From positions 33,583 to 97,582 of the forward strand of contig NZ_JADWOX010000022.1 of NCBI RefSeq assembly GCF_016135805.1: a stretch of DNA of 64,000 bases. The letters are read 5' to 3'. The DNA is from Caulobacter hibisci. Lineage in GTDB: Bacteria > Pseudomonadota > Alphaproteobacteria > Caulobacterales > Caulobacteraceae. The notes below the pieces were generated by a model that ran no database searches, had not been told where the DNA came from, and was given only the letters and a program-made list of their open reading frames with translations. The translations under genes and the position numbers were made by a program. Every line of letters starts with the position of its first letter. Within the stretch, counting starts at the first letter, position 1. This document shows, piece after piece, positions 51,413 through 59,145 of this stretch.

Positions 51413-52177
51413 TCACAGAACGCCGAGCATCTCGGCCACCAGGGGATGGCGGACGATGTCGCGGTCTTCCAGGCGGACGACGGCGATATTGGCCATCGCC
51501 TCGAAGCGGTCGGCCACGTCGCCCAGGCCCGAGATGCCCGGCAAGAGGTCGGACTGGTTCGGGTCGCCGGTGACGACCATGGTCGAGTGCCAGCCCAGGC
51601 GGGTCAGCAGCATCTTGAGCTGCATGTAGGTGCAGTTCTGGGCCTCGTCGATGACCACGAAGGCGTTGTTGAGGGTGCGGCCGCGCATGAAGCCGACCGG
51701 GGCGATCTCGATGGCCCCCTCGGCCATCAGGGCCCGCATGCGCTTGACCGAAAGGCGATCGGTCAGGGCGTCGTAGAGCGGGCGCAGATAGGGGGCCAGC
51801 TTGTCTTCCATGTCGCCCGGCAGGTAGCCGATCGACTCCCCGGCCTCGACGGCGGGGCGGGAGAGGACGATGCGGTTGACCCGGCCGGCCTCCAGGGCCT
51901 CGACGGCCTTGGCGATGGCCAGATAGGTCTTGCCGGTGCCGGCTGGACCCAGCGCCAGAACCAGGTTCTTGGCGTCCATGGCCTCCATCAGCTGGGCCTG
52001 GCCCGGCGATTTTGGTTTTATCGTCTTGATGTAGCTTTGATCCCTCGGCGCATTGTCGGCGTCGCCGAGCGGCGACCAGCCGCCGCGATGCTCCACCGGC
52101 AGGCGACGCACCTTGGCGTCGTCATAGCGGTCGTCCGCGCCCTCGCGCACCATCCGCTTCAGGGCTCGCTTGGTCAT
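51413..52177 (-). CDS. PhoH-family ATPase
   Basis: A 254-aa PhoH-like P-loop protein: Walker A GPAGTGKT at 77-84, RPAVEAGESIGYLPGDMEDK, and Walker B VVIDEAQN near residue 178, followed by GDPNQSDL. Function in RNA metabolism is proposed for the family. The start is the second ATG (MTKRALKRM), because GGAGG lies 5 nt before it and overlaps the first. A terminator-like hairpin lies 22 nt upstream of it on the same strand, so its own promoter or read-through control is implied. Confidence 0.92.
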   Translation of the reverse strand: MTKRALKRMVREGADDRYDDAKVRRLPVEHRGGWSPLGDADNAPRDQSYIKTIKPKSPGQAQLMEAMDAKNLVLALGPAGTGKTYLAIAKAVEALEAGRVNRIVLSRPAVEAGESIGYLPGDMEDKLAPYLRPLYDALTDRLSVKRMRALMAEGAIEIAPVGFMRGRTLNNAFVVIDEAQNCTYMQLKMLLTRLGWHSTMVVTGDPNQSDLLPGISGLGDVADRFEAMANIAVVRLEDRDIVRHPLVAEMLGVL

Positions 52178-52198
52178 CAAAGCCTCCATTCAGGCATG

Positions 52199-52231
52199 AA
52201 AAAAGGACGAGGCCCGTGAGGCGTCGTCCTT
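52199..52231 (-). terminator. Rho-independent terminator between the RNA-like region and phoH
   Basis: Minus strand AAGGACGA...TCGTCCTT (8 bp, extended by GCC/GGC) followed by TTTTTT (52199-52204). It would end a transcript from the right before phoH. Confidence 0.85.
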
Positions 52232-52425
52232 GGGTCGATGGGAGGAGCAGAAGACGGAGCCGCAGGCGCGGCCGGGCGGCTCGGTGGAGCCCCAAGAAGG
52301 CGGTGCTGTACGCCGGAACGCCGAACGCAAGACCCTGTTCTCCGTCATCAGGAGGCCGCGGGCGGTATGGTCCGCGGCGGATACGGAGGGAATGTCCCCT
52401 CCACGAGGAGGTTCCCCACCGAATC
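52199..52425 (-). ncRNA. Candidate structured small RNA or attenuated leader upstream of phoH
   Basis: No credible gene in this stretch, but the minus strand encodes a fold: a closing stem TCGGTGG (52416-52422) with CCACCGA (52281-52287), hairpins CCTCC-TCGT-GGAGG, CTCCGT...ACGGAG around GCCGCGG/CCGCGGC, and GGCG/CGCC, then an intrinsic terminator. This resembles a ~200-nt small RNA; overall size and a closed stem with internal bubble would fit 6S RNA, but no sequence match is claimed. It could equally be a regulatory leader of phoH. No clear promoter hexamers were found upstream. Confidence 0.4.
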
Positions 52426-52501
52426 ACCGGATTTACAATGGGGACATTATGGTTTCTGACCGATTAAAATTCTGCGTAGCAAAAGAACACGGGGTGTACG
52501 G

Positions 52502-53029
52502 ATGACTGTCTATTCGTTGGGCGACATGGCGCCGAAACTTCCGTCGGAAGACGAATACTGGATCGCCCCGAGCGCCAGCGTGATGGGCAATGTGGTGCTC
52601 AAGCAGAACGCCAGCGTCTGGTGGGGGGCGGTGCTGCGCGGTGACAACGATCCGATCACGATCGGCGAAAACAGCAACATCCAGGACGGTTCTGTTCTTC
52701 ATACCGACGCCGGGATCCCGCTGACCATCGGCGCCAACGTCACCGTCGGCCACCTGGTCATGCTGCACGGCTGCACCATCGGCGACGGCTCGCTGATCGG
52801 CATCGGCTCGATCATCCTCAACGGGGCCAAGATCGGGAAGAACTGCCTGATCGGGGCCGGGGCCCTGATCACCGAGGGCAAGGAGATCCCCGACAACTCG
52901 ATGGTCGTCGGCGCGCCAGGCAAGATCATCCGCGAGGTCAGCGAGCACCAGGCGATGATCCTGCAGGCCTCGGCCCTGCACTATGTCGAGAACTGGAAGC
53001 GCTACCGCGCCGGCCTCAAGGCGCTCTGA
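52502..53029 (+). CDS. Gamma-carbonic-anhydrase-family protein (left-handed beta-helix)
   Basis: A 175-aa hexapeptide-repeat protein: strands WIAPSASVMGNVVLKQNASV, WWGAVLRGDNDPITIGENSN, IQDGSVLHTDAG with zinc His residues in HTD and in GHLVMLHG, and a terminal VGAPGKIIREVS. This is the YrdA/PaaY-like branch. Carbonic anhydrase activity is possible but not assured. No AGGAG is obvious before the ATG (GGGGTGTACGG). Confidence 0.9.
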   Translation: MTVYSLGDMAPKLPSEDEYWIAPSASVMGNVVLKQNASVWWGAVLRGDNDPITIGENSNIQDGSVLHTDAGIPLTIGANVTVGHLVMLHGCTIGDGSLIGIGSIILNGAKIGKNCLIGAGALITEGKEIPDNSMVVGAPGKIIREVSEHQAMILQASALHYVENWKRYRAGLKAL

Positions 53030-53386
53030 GCCGAGCTCCGGGCCAAAAGGCGCAGGAGCGCCGTCCTCCTGGGGGGGATGTGGGGACGGCGCTCCTGGCT
53101 ATACCCGCGCGGGGGGCTCGGTGCGCGGGGCCTTCTCGCGGCGGCAGCGGGACTGAAGCCGCCGCGGAAGTCGGATGGACCGGCAACGCTCTCCACGAAC
53201 CCGCCGATCAATCTGATGACCGTCATGATGGCGGAGAGGTTTGCAGATCGGATTAAGGTTGAGTCTGCGTAAATTACGTAACGTCGTTACGGCAGTTTCC
53301 GCGTGCCCTCTTGCGGGCGTCGCCGGCCTGGATCACTCTCTGTCTTAACAACGATAACCAACAAAAACATTGTGGGAGGCGAGGGC
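53030..53386. other. Intergenic region before the GMC oxidoreductase
   Basis: About 357 bases, no supported gene. It contains a perfect 14-bp inverted repeat CAGGAGCGCCGTCC/GGACGGCGCTCCTG (53053-53097; 17-nt loop, no T-tract), which could end or stabilise the upstream transcript, and an operator-like palindrome at 53277. Confidence 0.5.
53277..53291 (+). promoter_or_regulatory. Operator-like palindrome upstream of the GMC oxidoreductase
   Basis: CGTAACG-T-CGTTACG, a perfect 7-1-7 palindrome about 95 bp before the ATG, next to TTACGTAA. Typical of a TetR- or MarR-type site; no such regulator is adjacent. Confidence 0.5.
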
Positions 53387-55051
53387 ATGTCGAGCGCACG
53401 CTACGACTACGTCATCATCGGCGCCGGCTCGGCCGGCTGCGTGCTGGCCGCACGCCTGACCGAGGATCCGACGGTGAAGGTGCTGCTGCTGGAGGCCGGC
53501 GGCAAGAACGGCTCAGTGCTGGTGCGCATGCCCGCCGGCGTCGGCGAACTGATCAAGGCCAAAGGCGAAAGCAACTGGGGCTTCTGGACCGATCCGGAGC
53601 CGCACCTCGACGGCCGCAAGCTGTGGTGGCCGCGCGGCCGGGGCCTGGGCGGCTCCTCGGCGATCAACGGCATGATCTATATTCGCGGCCACGCGCGCGA
53701 CTACGACCAGTGGCGCCAGATGGGGCTGTCGGGCTGGTCCTACGGCGAGGTCCTGCCCTACTTCAAGCGCTCGGAAACCTTCCACGGCGGGGGCTGCGAC
53801 TATCACGGCGGCGACGGGCCGCTGCACGTCTCGGCCGGCGAGTCCGACAGCCCGTTCTACAAGGCGGTGATCGAGGCCGGCCGCCAGGCGGGCCACGCGG
53901 TGACCAAGGATTTCAACGGCTTCCAGCAGGAGGGCTTCGGGCCCTACGACCTGACCATCCGCGACGGCAAGCGCTGGAGCGCGGCGGCGGCCTATCTGGC
54001 CCAGGCCCTGGCGCGACCGAACCTGACCTGCGTGACCGAGGCCCGCACGACGCGGATCCTGACCGAGAAAGGCCGGGCGATCGGCGTCGAATATGTCGCG
54101 GGCAAAGGCGGCCAGACGGCGACCGCCCACGCCGACGCCGAGGTGCTGCTGAGCGCCGGCGCCGTGCAGTCTCCGCAAATTCTGCAACTTTCGGGGATCG
54201 GCGACCCCGAAGCGCTCAAGGCCCACGGTATTTCGACGGTCCATGAATCGCGCGGCGTCGGCCAGAATCTGCAGGATCACCTGGACGTCTGCCTGTCGTG
54301 GACGACCAAGGGGCTGAAGACCGCCTATTCCGCCAACAAGGGACTGAACAAGCTGGGCGTCGGCCTGTCCTACCTGCTGATGGGCAAGGGGATCGGGCGG
54401 CAGAACTTCCTGGAGTCGGGCGCCTTCCTGCGCTCGCGGCCCGACCTCGACCGGCCCGACCTGCAGATCCACGCCGTGCTGGCGATCATGCAGGACCACG
54501 GCAAGGTGGTGGTCGAGAAGGACGGCTTCACCCTGCACGTCTGCCAGCTGCGGCCGGAGAGCCGCGGCCATGTCGGGCTGCGCTCGGCCGACCCGTTCGA
54601 CGATCCGACGATCCTGGCCAACTACCTGGCCGCCGACGAGGACCGCCGGGCCATGCGCGAAGGGGTGCGGATCGGCCGCGACGTCGCCGCCCAGGCCGCG
54701 CTCGATCCGTACCGCGACAGTGAATACGCGCCGGGGGCGGACGTCCGCTCCGACGCCGAGATCGACGCCTGGATCCGGGCCAAGGCCGAGACGATCTATC
54801 ACCCGGTCGGCACCTGCCGGATGGGCGCGGCGGGCGATCCGCTGGCGGTGGTCGACGACCAACTGCGGGTGCAGGGGCTTGCGGGCCTGCGAGTGATCGA
54901 CGCCTCGGTGATGCCGACCCTGATCGGCGGCAACACCAACGCTCCGACCATCATGATCGCCGAACGCGCCGCCGACCTGCTGCGAGGGAAAGCGACCCTG
55001 GCGCCGGTCGAGGTCCCGGTGTTCGACGGGGCGTCGGCGGTGGCGGCCTGA
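53387..55051 (+). CDS. GMC-family FAD oxidoreductase (choline dehydrogenase-like)
   Basis: A 554-aa FAD enzyme: FAD-binding GAGSAGCVLAARL (residues ~11-23) and LLLEAGG, PRGRGLGGSSAINGMIYIRG (GMC signature 1), GAVQSPQILQLSGIG (signature 2), and catalytic His in YHPVGTCRMG with HxN in GGNTNAPTIMIAE. Such enzymes oxidise alcohols (choline, glucose, alkanols). The start is the ATG after GGGAGGCGAGGGC; in-frame sequence upstream is non-coding. Operator-like palindrome upstream; no operon partner. Confidence 0.93.
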   Translation: MSSARYDYVIIGAGSAGCVLAARLTEDPTVKVLLLEAGGKNGSVLVRMPAGVGELIKAKGESNWGFWTDPEPHLDGRKLWWPRGRGLGGSSAINGMIYIRGHARDYDQWRQMGLSGWSYGEVLPYFKRSETFHGGGCDYHGGDGPLHVSAGESDSPFYKAVIEAGRQAGHAVTKDFNGFQQEGFGPYDLTIRDGKRWSAAAAYLAQALARPNLTCVTEARTTRILTEKGRAIGVEYVAGKGGQTATAHADAEVLLSAGAVQSPQILQLSGIGDPEALKAHGISTVHESRGVGQNLQDHLDVCLSWTTKGLKTAYSANKGLNKLGVGLSYLLMGKGIGRQNFLESGAFLRSRPDLDRPDLQIHAVLAIMQDHGKVVVEKDGFTLHVCQLRPESRGHVGLRSADPFDDPTILANYLAADEDRRAMREGVRIGRDVAAQAALDPYRDSEYAPGADVRSDAEIDAWIRAKAETIYHPVGTCRMGAAGDPLAVVDDQLRVQGLAGLRVIDASVMPTLIGGNTNAPTIMIAERAADLLRGKATLAPVEVPVFDGASAVAA

Positions 55052-55091
55052 GCCTGGCTTCGACTCTTCACGGAAGCTTCCGGGCTGAAAA

Positions 55092-55177
55092 CCTCGTCCT
55101 TCGACAAGCTCAGGATGAGGTTTTTCAATCGCCGGAGTCTGCCTTGGTCCTCAGCCTGAGCTTGTCGAAGGGCGGGG
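55092..55177. repeat. Dispersed TTCGACAAGCTCAGG repeat, second inverted pair
   Basis: Arms 55092-55120 and 55149-55177 (29 bp, 26 matches) with CTTCGACAAGCTCAGG cores. Same family as 29193-29278. Confidence 0.88.
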
Positions 55178-55305
55178 AACACGCACTAGCGCCGTTTCGG
55201 ATAGATCCGCCGCTCGCGCCCAATAGGCCTTATTTCAAAGTTTGATTGGGCGGCGGGGCGCGAACCCGCCCACAGTTCCGGCCGTCTCCATCGAAGGATC
55301 CGCCC

Positions 55306-56247
55306 ATGAGCCCACGTCCCCTCGGCCGCTCCGGCCTCTCGATCGCCCCGCTGGTGTTCGGCGGCAATGTCTTCGGCTGGACCGCCGACGAGAAAACCTC
55401 GCACCGGCTGCTCGACGCCTTCATCGACGGCGGCTTCGACGCGGTCGATACGGCCGACGTCTATTCGGCCTGGGTTCCGGGGCACGAGGGCGGCGAGTCC
55501 GAGGCGGTGATCGGCCGCTGGCTGGCGGCGGGCGGAAAGCGCGACCGGATCAAGATCCTGACCAAGGTCGCCAAGTGGCCCAAGCGCCCGGGCCTGTCGG
55601 CCGCAAACATCGTCGAGGCGCTGGAAGACTCGCTGCGCCGGTTGCAGACCGACTATGTCGATCTCTACCAGTCTCACGAAGATGATGCGGCCACGCCGAT
55701 CGACGAGACGCTGGAGGCCTTCGACCGGCTGGCGAAGGCCGGCAAGGTGCGCGCCATCGGGGCCTCGAACTTCACGCCCGAGCGGCTGGAGGCCTCGCTG
55801 AAGACCTCGGCCGACAAGGGCCTGGCCCGCTACGAGTCGATCCAGCCGAAATTCAATCTCTACGACCGCGACGAGGTCGAAGGCCCGCTGGCGGACCTGG
55901 CGGCGCGCGAGGGGATCGGCGTCATCCCGTTCTACGGCCTGGCCGCCGGCTTCCTGACCGGCAAGTACCGCACCGAGGCCGACCTTGAAGGACGGGCGCG
56001 GGGCCGGACCATCGCGCGGGAGTATCTGAACGAAAAGGGCTTCCGGGTCCTGGCCGCGCTCGACGCTGCGGCCGAGGCGACCGGCGCGACGCCGGCCCAG
56101 ATCGCCCTGGCCTGGATAGTCGCCCATCCGGCCATCACCGCCCCGATCGCCAGCGCCACCAGCGTGGCCCAGCTTGACGAACTGCTGGCCGGCGCGCGCC
56201 TGGCCTTGCCGGCCGAGGTGATCGCGGCGCTGGATGCGGCGCGGTAG
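55306..56247 (+). CDS. Aldo/keto reductase
   Basis: A 313-aa TIM-barrel NADPH reductase: RPLGRSGLSIAPLVFGGNVF at the N-terminus, catalytic Asp/Tyr in DTADVYSAW, Lys in LTKVAKW and His in YQSHEDD, and the NADPH loop near GASNFTPERL. It is of the AKR11/YajO-like group. GAAGGA lies 7 nt before the ATG. Substrate unknown. Confidence 0.92.
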   Translation: MSPRPLGRSGLSIAPLVFGGNVFGWTADEKTSHRLLDAFIDGGFDAVDTADVYSAWVPGHEGGESEAVIGRWLAAGGKRDRIKILTKVAKWPKRPGLSAANIVEALEDSLRRLQTDYVDLYQSHEDDAATPIDETLEAFDRLAKAGKVRAIGASNFTPERLEASLKTSADKGLARYESIQPKFNLYDRDEVEGPLADLAAREGIGVIPFYGLAAGFLTGKYRTEADLEGRARGRTIAREYLNEKGFRVLAALDAAAEATGATPAQIALAWIVAHPAITAPIASATSVAQLDELLAGARLALPAEVIAALDAAR

Positions 56248-56288
56248 TCGATCCTGTCGACAGGACCGGTGAGAGCAGCTACATCGTT

Positions 56289-56305
56289 TTGAGAATAATT
56301 CTCAA
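56289..56305 (+). promoter_or_regulatory. Fur-like palindrome upstream of the methyltransferase
   Basis: Perfect 17-bp palindrome TTGAGAATAATTCTCAA. Its inner TGAGAATAATTCTCA matches the 7-1-7 Fur consensus TGATAATNATTATCA at all but two symmetric positions. It ends 12 bp before the ATG, so bound protein would cover the promoter or block transcript start. Regulation by Fur or a Fur-family protein such as Zur or Irr is an inference. Confidence 0.65.
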
Positions 56306-56317
56306 CTGAGGGCGTCC

Positions 56318-57181
56318 ATGACCGATCGCAACCTGCACCAGATCGCCGACTGGAACGGCCGCACGGGCGAGCGCTGGGTCGCCAACCAGGCGCGGCTCGA
56401 CCGCATGCTTCTCGACTATGGCCGCGCGGCGATCGCCGCCGCCGCGCCGCGGCTGGGCGAGCAGGTGCTGGACATCGGCTGCGGGGCCGGCGCGGGCAGC
56501 CTGGCCCTGGCCTCTCTGGTCGGGGCCAAGGGCGGGGTGCTGGGCGTCGACGTCTCCGAACCGCTGGTCGGCCGGGCGCGGGAACTGGCCGAGGACCGAC
56601 CCAACGCCCGCTTCCAGGTGGCCGACGCCAGCCGGGCCCTGTTGCCGGTGGCGCATTTCGACCTGCTGTTCTCGCGCTTCGGGGTGATGTTCTTCGACGA
56701 TCCGGCCGGCGCCTTCGCTCATATGCGCAAGGCGCTGAAGCCGGACGGCCGCCTGACCTTCGTCTGCTGGCGCGGGACGGGCGAGAACGACTGGGTGCGG
56801 CTGCCGCTGAAAGCCATCGCCCCGATCGTCGGCCCGCCCGCCCCGCCGCCGCCCGAAGCGCCCGGACCGTTCTCGTTCGGCGACCGGGCGCGGGTGGAGC
56901 GCATTCTGGCGGAGGCCGGCTTCGTCGATGTCGTGCTCAAGCCGGTGGATCACCAGATCGTCTTCGGCGAGGGCAAGACGCGTGCGGCGGCCATCGACGA
57001 TGCGGTGGACCTGGCCTTCCAGGTCGGGCCGCTGACCCGCGCCCTGGCCGACCAGGCCAAGGCGGTGGTCGAGGAGGCGAAGATCGCCGTCCGCGCCGCC
57101 TTCGCCGCCAAGGCCGGCGAGCGGTCGGTGGTCATCGACGGGGCGGGCTGGGTGGTCACGGCGCGCAACGGCGCGTCTTAA
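56318..57181 (+). CDS. Class I SAM-dependent methyltransferase
   Basis: A 287-aa protein: SAM motif VLDIGCGAGAGSLALA, acidic loop VLGVDVSE, then DLLFSRFGVMFFDDPAGAF and LKPDGRLTFVCWRG, the UbiE/Methyltransf_11 pattern. The acceptor is not identifiable. GAGGG lies 5 nt before the ATG, directly downstream of a Fur-like palindrome, suggesting metal-dependent expression. Monocistronic. Confidence 0.88.
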   Translation: MTDRNLHQIADWNGRTGERWVANQARLDRMLLDYGRAAIAAAAPRLGEQVLDIGCGAGAGSLALASLVGAKGGVLGVDVSEPLVGRARELAEDRPNARFQVADASRALLPVAHFDLLFSRFGVMFFDDPAGAFAHMRKALKPDGRLTFVCWRGTGENDWVRLPLKAIAPIVGPPAPPPPEAPGPFSFGDRARVERILAEAGFVDVVLKPVDHQIVFGEGKTRAAAIDDAVDLAFQVGPLTRALADQAKAVVEEAKIAVRAAFAAKAGERSVVIDGAGWVVTARNGAS

Positions 57182-57279
57182 GATCCGGAAGGAGGGGGCG
57201 CCCACGCCTCGCGGCGCTCTCCCGGGCGTCCCCCTCTCTCCCTTCGGCGTCGCCCGCCAGACAGTCCGGGCGCCGCAAA

Positions 57280-57301
57280 CCTCCCGCCAGAGATCGGGAG
57301 G
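57280..57301 (-). terminator. Weak hairpin after the PAS_5 gene
   Basis: CCTCCCG/CGGGAGG with an 8-nt loop between the converging methyltransferase and PAS_5 genes; short T-run (TTT) on the minus strand. Confidence 0.4.
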
Positions 57302-57316
57302 GAAAATCTTTCGCCT

Positions 57317-57862
57317 CTAGGCGATCAGCCGGCCGTCCAGGCTGGCCAGCCGCAGGCGCGGGGCCTCGGCGTTGTTGCTGCCTAGGGCCTGGATCCGGCG
57401 CACGCCCAGCTCGTAGGCGGGACGGCCCATCAGGCGCTGCATCATGGCGATGGGCTGATAGAGGCCCAGGAACCGGTCGACCTCGCCGGCCGCGCCGGTC
57501 ATCGGGGCCAGCAGCACCTCCATGCCGACCGAGGCCACGCCATGGGCGCGGATGTCGGCGGTGACCACCACCGGTTCGGCCCGGCGGCGGGCGACCTCGA
57601 GGGCCGACTTGACCTCCAGCCGGTGCGACAGCGCCCACATCTGCAACTGGTCTTCGCCGCGCAGGTCGCGGGCGTGCAGGTCGGTGACGAAACCGCCGGC
57701 CAGGCGGAACGGATAGCGCCCGACGTTGCGCCCCAGGATGAAGACCTGGGGCAAAAGATCGAGGAAATCGCCCGGATCGACGCTGGCGCGCGCCGGCATG
57801 CGATCACCGCCAGCCTGGGTTCGCCAATAGTCTATCAACCGTTCCGTGCTTGGATGGAACAT
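57317..57862 (-). CDS. PAS_5 domain protein
   Basis: A 181-aa single-domain protein of the PAS_5 (DUF1457) family common in Caulobacterales and Rhizobiales: RLIDYWRTQAGGDRMPARAS at the start, LLPQVFILGRNVGRYPFRLA, and VASVGMEVLLAPMTGAAGEV. No output domain. Function unknown; probable small-molecule or protein sensing. Divergent from the next gene. Confidence 0.88.
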   Translation of the reverse strand: MFHPSTERLIDYWRTQAGGDRMPARASVDPGDFLDLLPQVFILGRNVGRYPFRLAGGFVTDLHARDLRGEDQLQMWALSHRLEVKSALEVARRRAEPVVVTADIRAHGVASVGMEVLLAPMTGAAGEVDRFLGLYQPIAMMQRLMGRPAYELGVRRIQALGSNNAEAPRLRLASLDGRLIA

Positions 57863-58039
57863 CGTCGTCCCCTGGCGGGTCCATTTCGCGGTCCTATCGA
57901 CCGCATGGGCCTTGCTAGGAGAACCGGGCCACGGGCTCGACCGTATCGTCTTGGCACACCGCCGGGCGGGTCGGACCCATGGCGCGCTTCTTGCTGATCA
58001 ACCGGCTGGAAGACGACCGCTGTGTGAAGGGGAGACGCC

Positions 58040-58936
58040 ATGACGTCGCCGAAACTGACCGTGTCGAAGCTGTGGATCGCCATCGGGGCGGCCATGGCCG
58101 GACTGTTCCTGGGCGGCGCGGCCTACGCCTGCACCAGCGGCTGCACCACGACGCCGCCGAGCTGCTGCACCCCGCCCTCGCCCCCGCCGCGTCCGCCCAA
58201 GCCGCCGACCGGCTGCAACGGCGGCTGCAACGGCGGCGGCGGCGGCAAGACCTCGGTCAACGTAAACGTCAACGTGAACGCCAGCGCCAGCGCGTCGGCC
58301 AGCGGCAGCGCCGGAGCCGGCGCCTCGGCCGGCTCGACCGTCTATTACGGCGGCGGCGCCCATGGCGGCTACTATTCGGGCCCGCAGCCCACCGGCTATA
58401 TCGACGGCCTCAACGTTGTCGGCGCCGAAGCGGCCCGCCGCACGGCCTATGAAGCCACCCGCACCAAGTTCAAGCGCGTCGTCGTCCGCGCCGTCTGCCT
58501 GGACGACAAGGACGTGCCGCACCCGGCCTCGCAGGTGACGCCCGACCGCGAGATCGACGACGTTTATGACGGCGAGCTCTATCGCTGCATCGCCGGCAGC
58601 CGCATGCAGTACGTGATCGGCGAGTACGACAGCACGATCGACATCAGCACCGGCGGCCGCGGCGCCCAGACCTATATCTGCCAGAAGAACGAGGCGCTCT
58701 ATCACACGCCCGGCGTTCGGGGCGGCGAAGGCGGGACCCTGGTCTGCCGTCCGCAGCGCCCGGCCCGCGACTGCAACGAGCGCTCGCTGCTGCGCCGCTA
58801 CGGCGCCGGCCTGAAGGTCCTGACCATCCTGACCACCGAGACCTACACCGCCTATCGCGAGGAGACGGTCAAGGAATCGAGCTCGTCGCGGATGAGCCTC
58901 AGCCTCGACGGCGGCGTCGGCGGGGTGGTTTACTAA
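58040..58936 (+). CDS. Secreted low-complexity Cys/Pro/VN-repeat protein
   Basis: A 298-aa protein. Signal peptide at 1-30 (LWIAIGAAMAGLFLGGAAYA), then a Cys/Pro-rich segment (CTSGCTTTPPSCCTPPSPPP), a GGGGG linker, and a repeat VNVNVNVNASASASASGSAG. A folded C-terminal domain from about residue 115 with Cys in VRAVCLDD, LYRCIAGS, YICQKNE and LVCRPQRP follows. No family recognised. The layout (stalk plus disulfide domain) suits a surface or envelope-exposed protein, but this is inference. A strong terminator follows. Confidence 0.8.
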   Translation: MTSPKLTVSKLWIAIGAAMAGLFLGGAAYACTSGCTTTPPSCCTPPSPPPRPPKPPTGCNGGCNGGGGGKTSVNVNVNVNASASASASGSAGAGASAGSTVYYGGGAHGGYYSGPQPTGYIDGLNVVGAEAARRTAYEATRTKFKRVVVRAVCLDDKDVPHPASQVTPDREIDDVYDGELYRCIAGSRMQYVIGEYDSTIDISTGGRGAQTYICQKNEALYHTPGVRGGEGGTLVCRPQRPARDCNERSLLRRYGAGLKVLTILTTETYTAYREETVKESSSSRMSLSLDGGVGGVVY

Positions 58937-58964
58937 CTGCCTAAGGCAGCGCTTTCCTAAAGCG

Positions 58965-59001
58965 AAGGCCTGCGTCCGAGAGGGCGCAGGCCTTTTCTTT
59001 T
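58965..59001 (+). terminator. Rho-independent terminator after the secreted protein gene
   Basis: Perfect stem AAGGCCTGCG/CGCAGGCCTT, then TTTTCTTTT. Confidence 0.9.
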
Positions 59002-59138
59002 GGACCCTCTCCCTGTGGGAGAGGTGTCGCCGAAGGCGACGGAGAGGGGAGAAGCTGCGAAATCGGCTCCCTTTGGGGAAGCTGAAAACGGCCCCCCTCC
59101 GTCCGCTGCGCGGACACCTCCCCCAGAGGGGGAGGATC
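59002..59138. repeat. Intergenic palindromic repeats, two adjacent units
   Basis: One unit with CCCTCTCCCTGTGGGAGAGG and a partner CCTCCGTCCGCTGCGCGGAC ... CCTCCCCCAGAGGGGGAGG, i.e. members of two related repeat styles side by side. It lies between the terminator and the M16 stop. Confidence 0.7.
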
Positions 59139-59145
59139 TTCCGAT

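Noticed and set aside
52199..52425. Firm identification as 6S RNA
   Set aside because: Size and closed stem are compatible, but no sequence or covariance match can be shown from the window alone.
52230..52505. Plus-strand frames (70-90 codons) upstream of the gamma-carbonic-anhydrase gene
   Set aside because: Three overlapping frames of similar length with no codon preference, covering the predicted RNA stems and terminator.
58999..59138. CRISPR-like array
   Set aside because: The repeated units are inverted palindromes without regular spacers and no cas gene is present.
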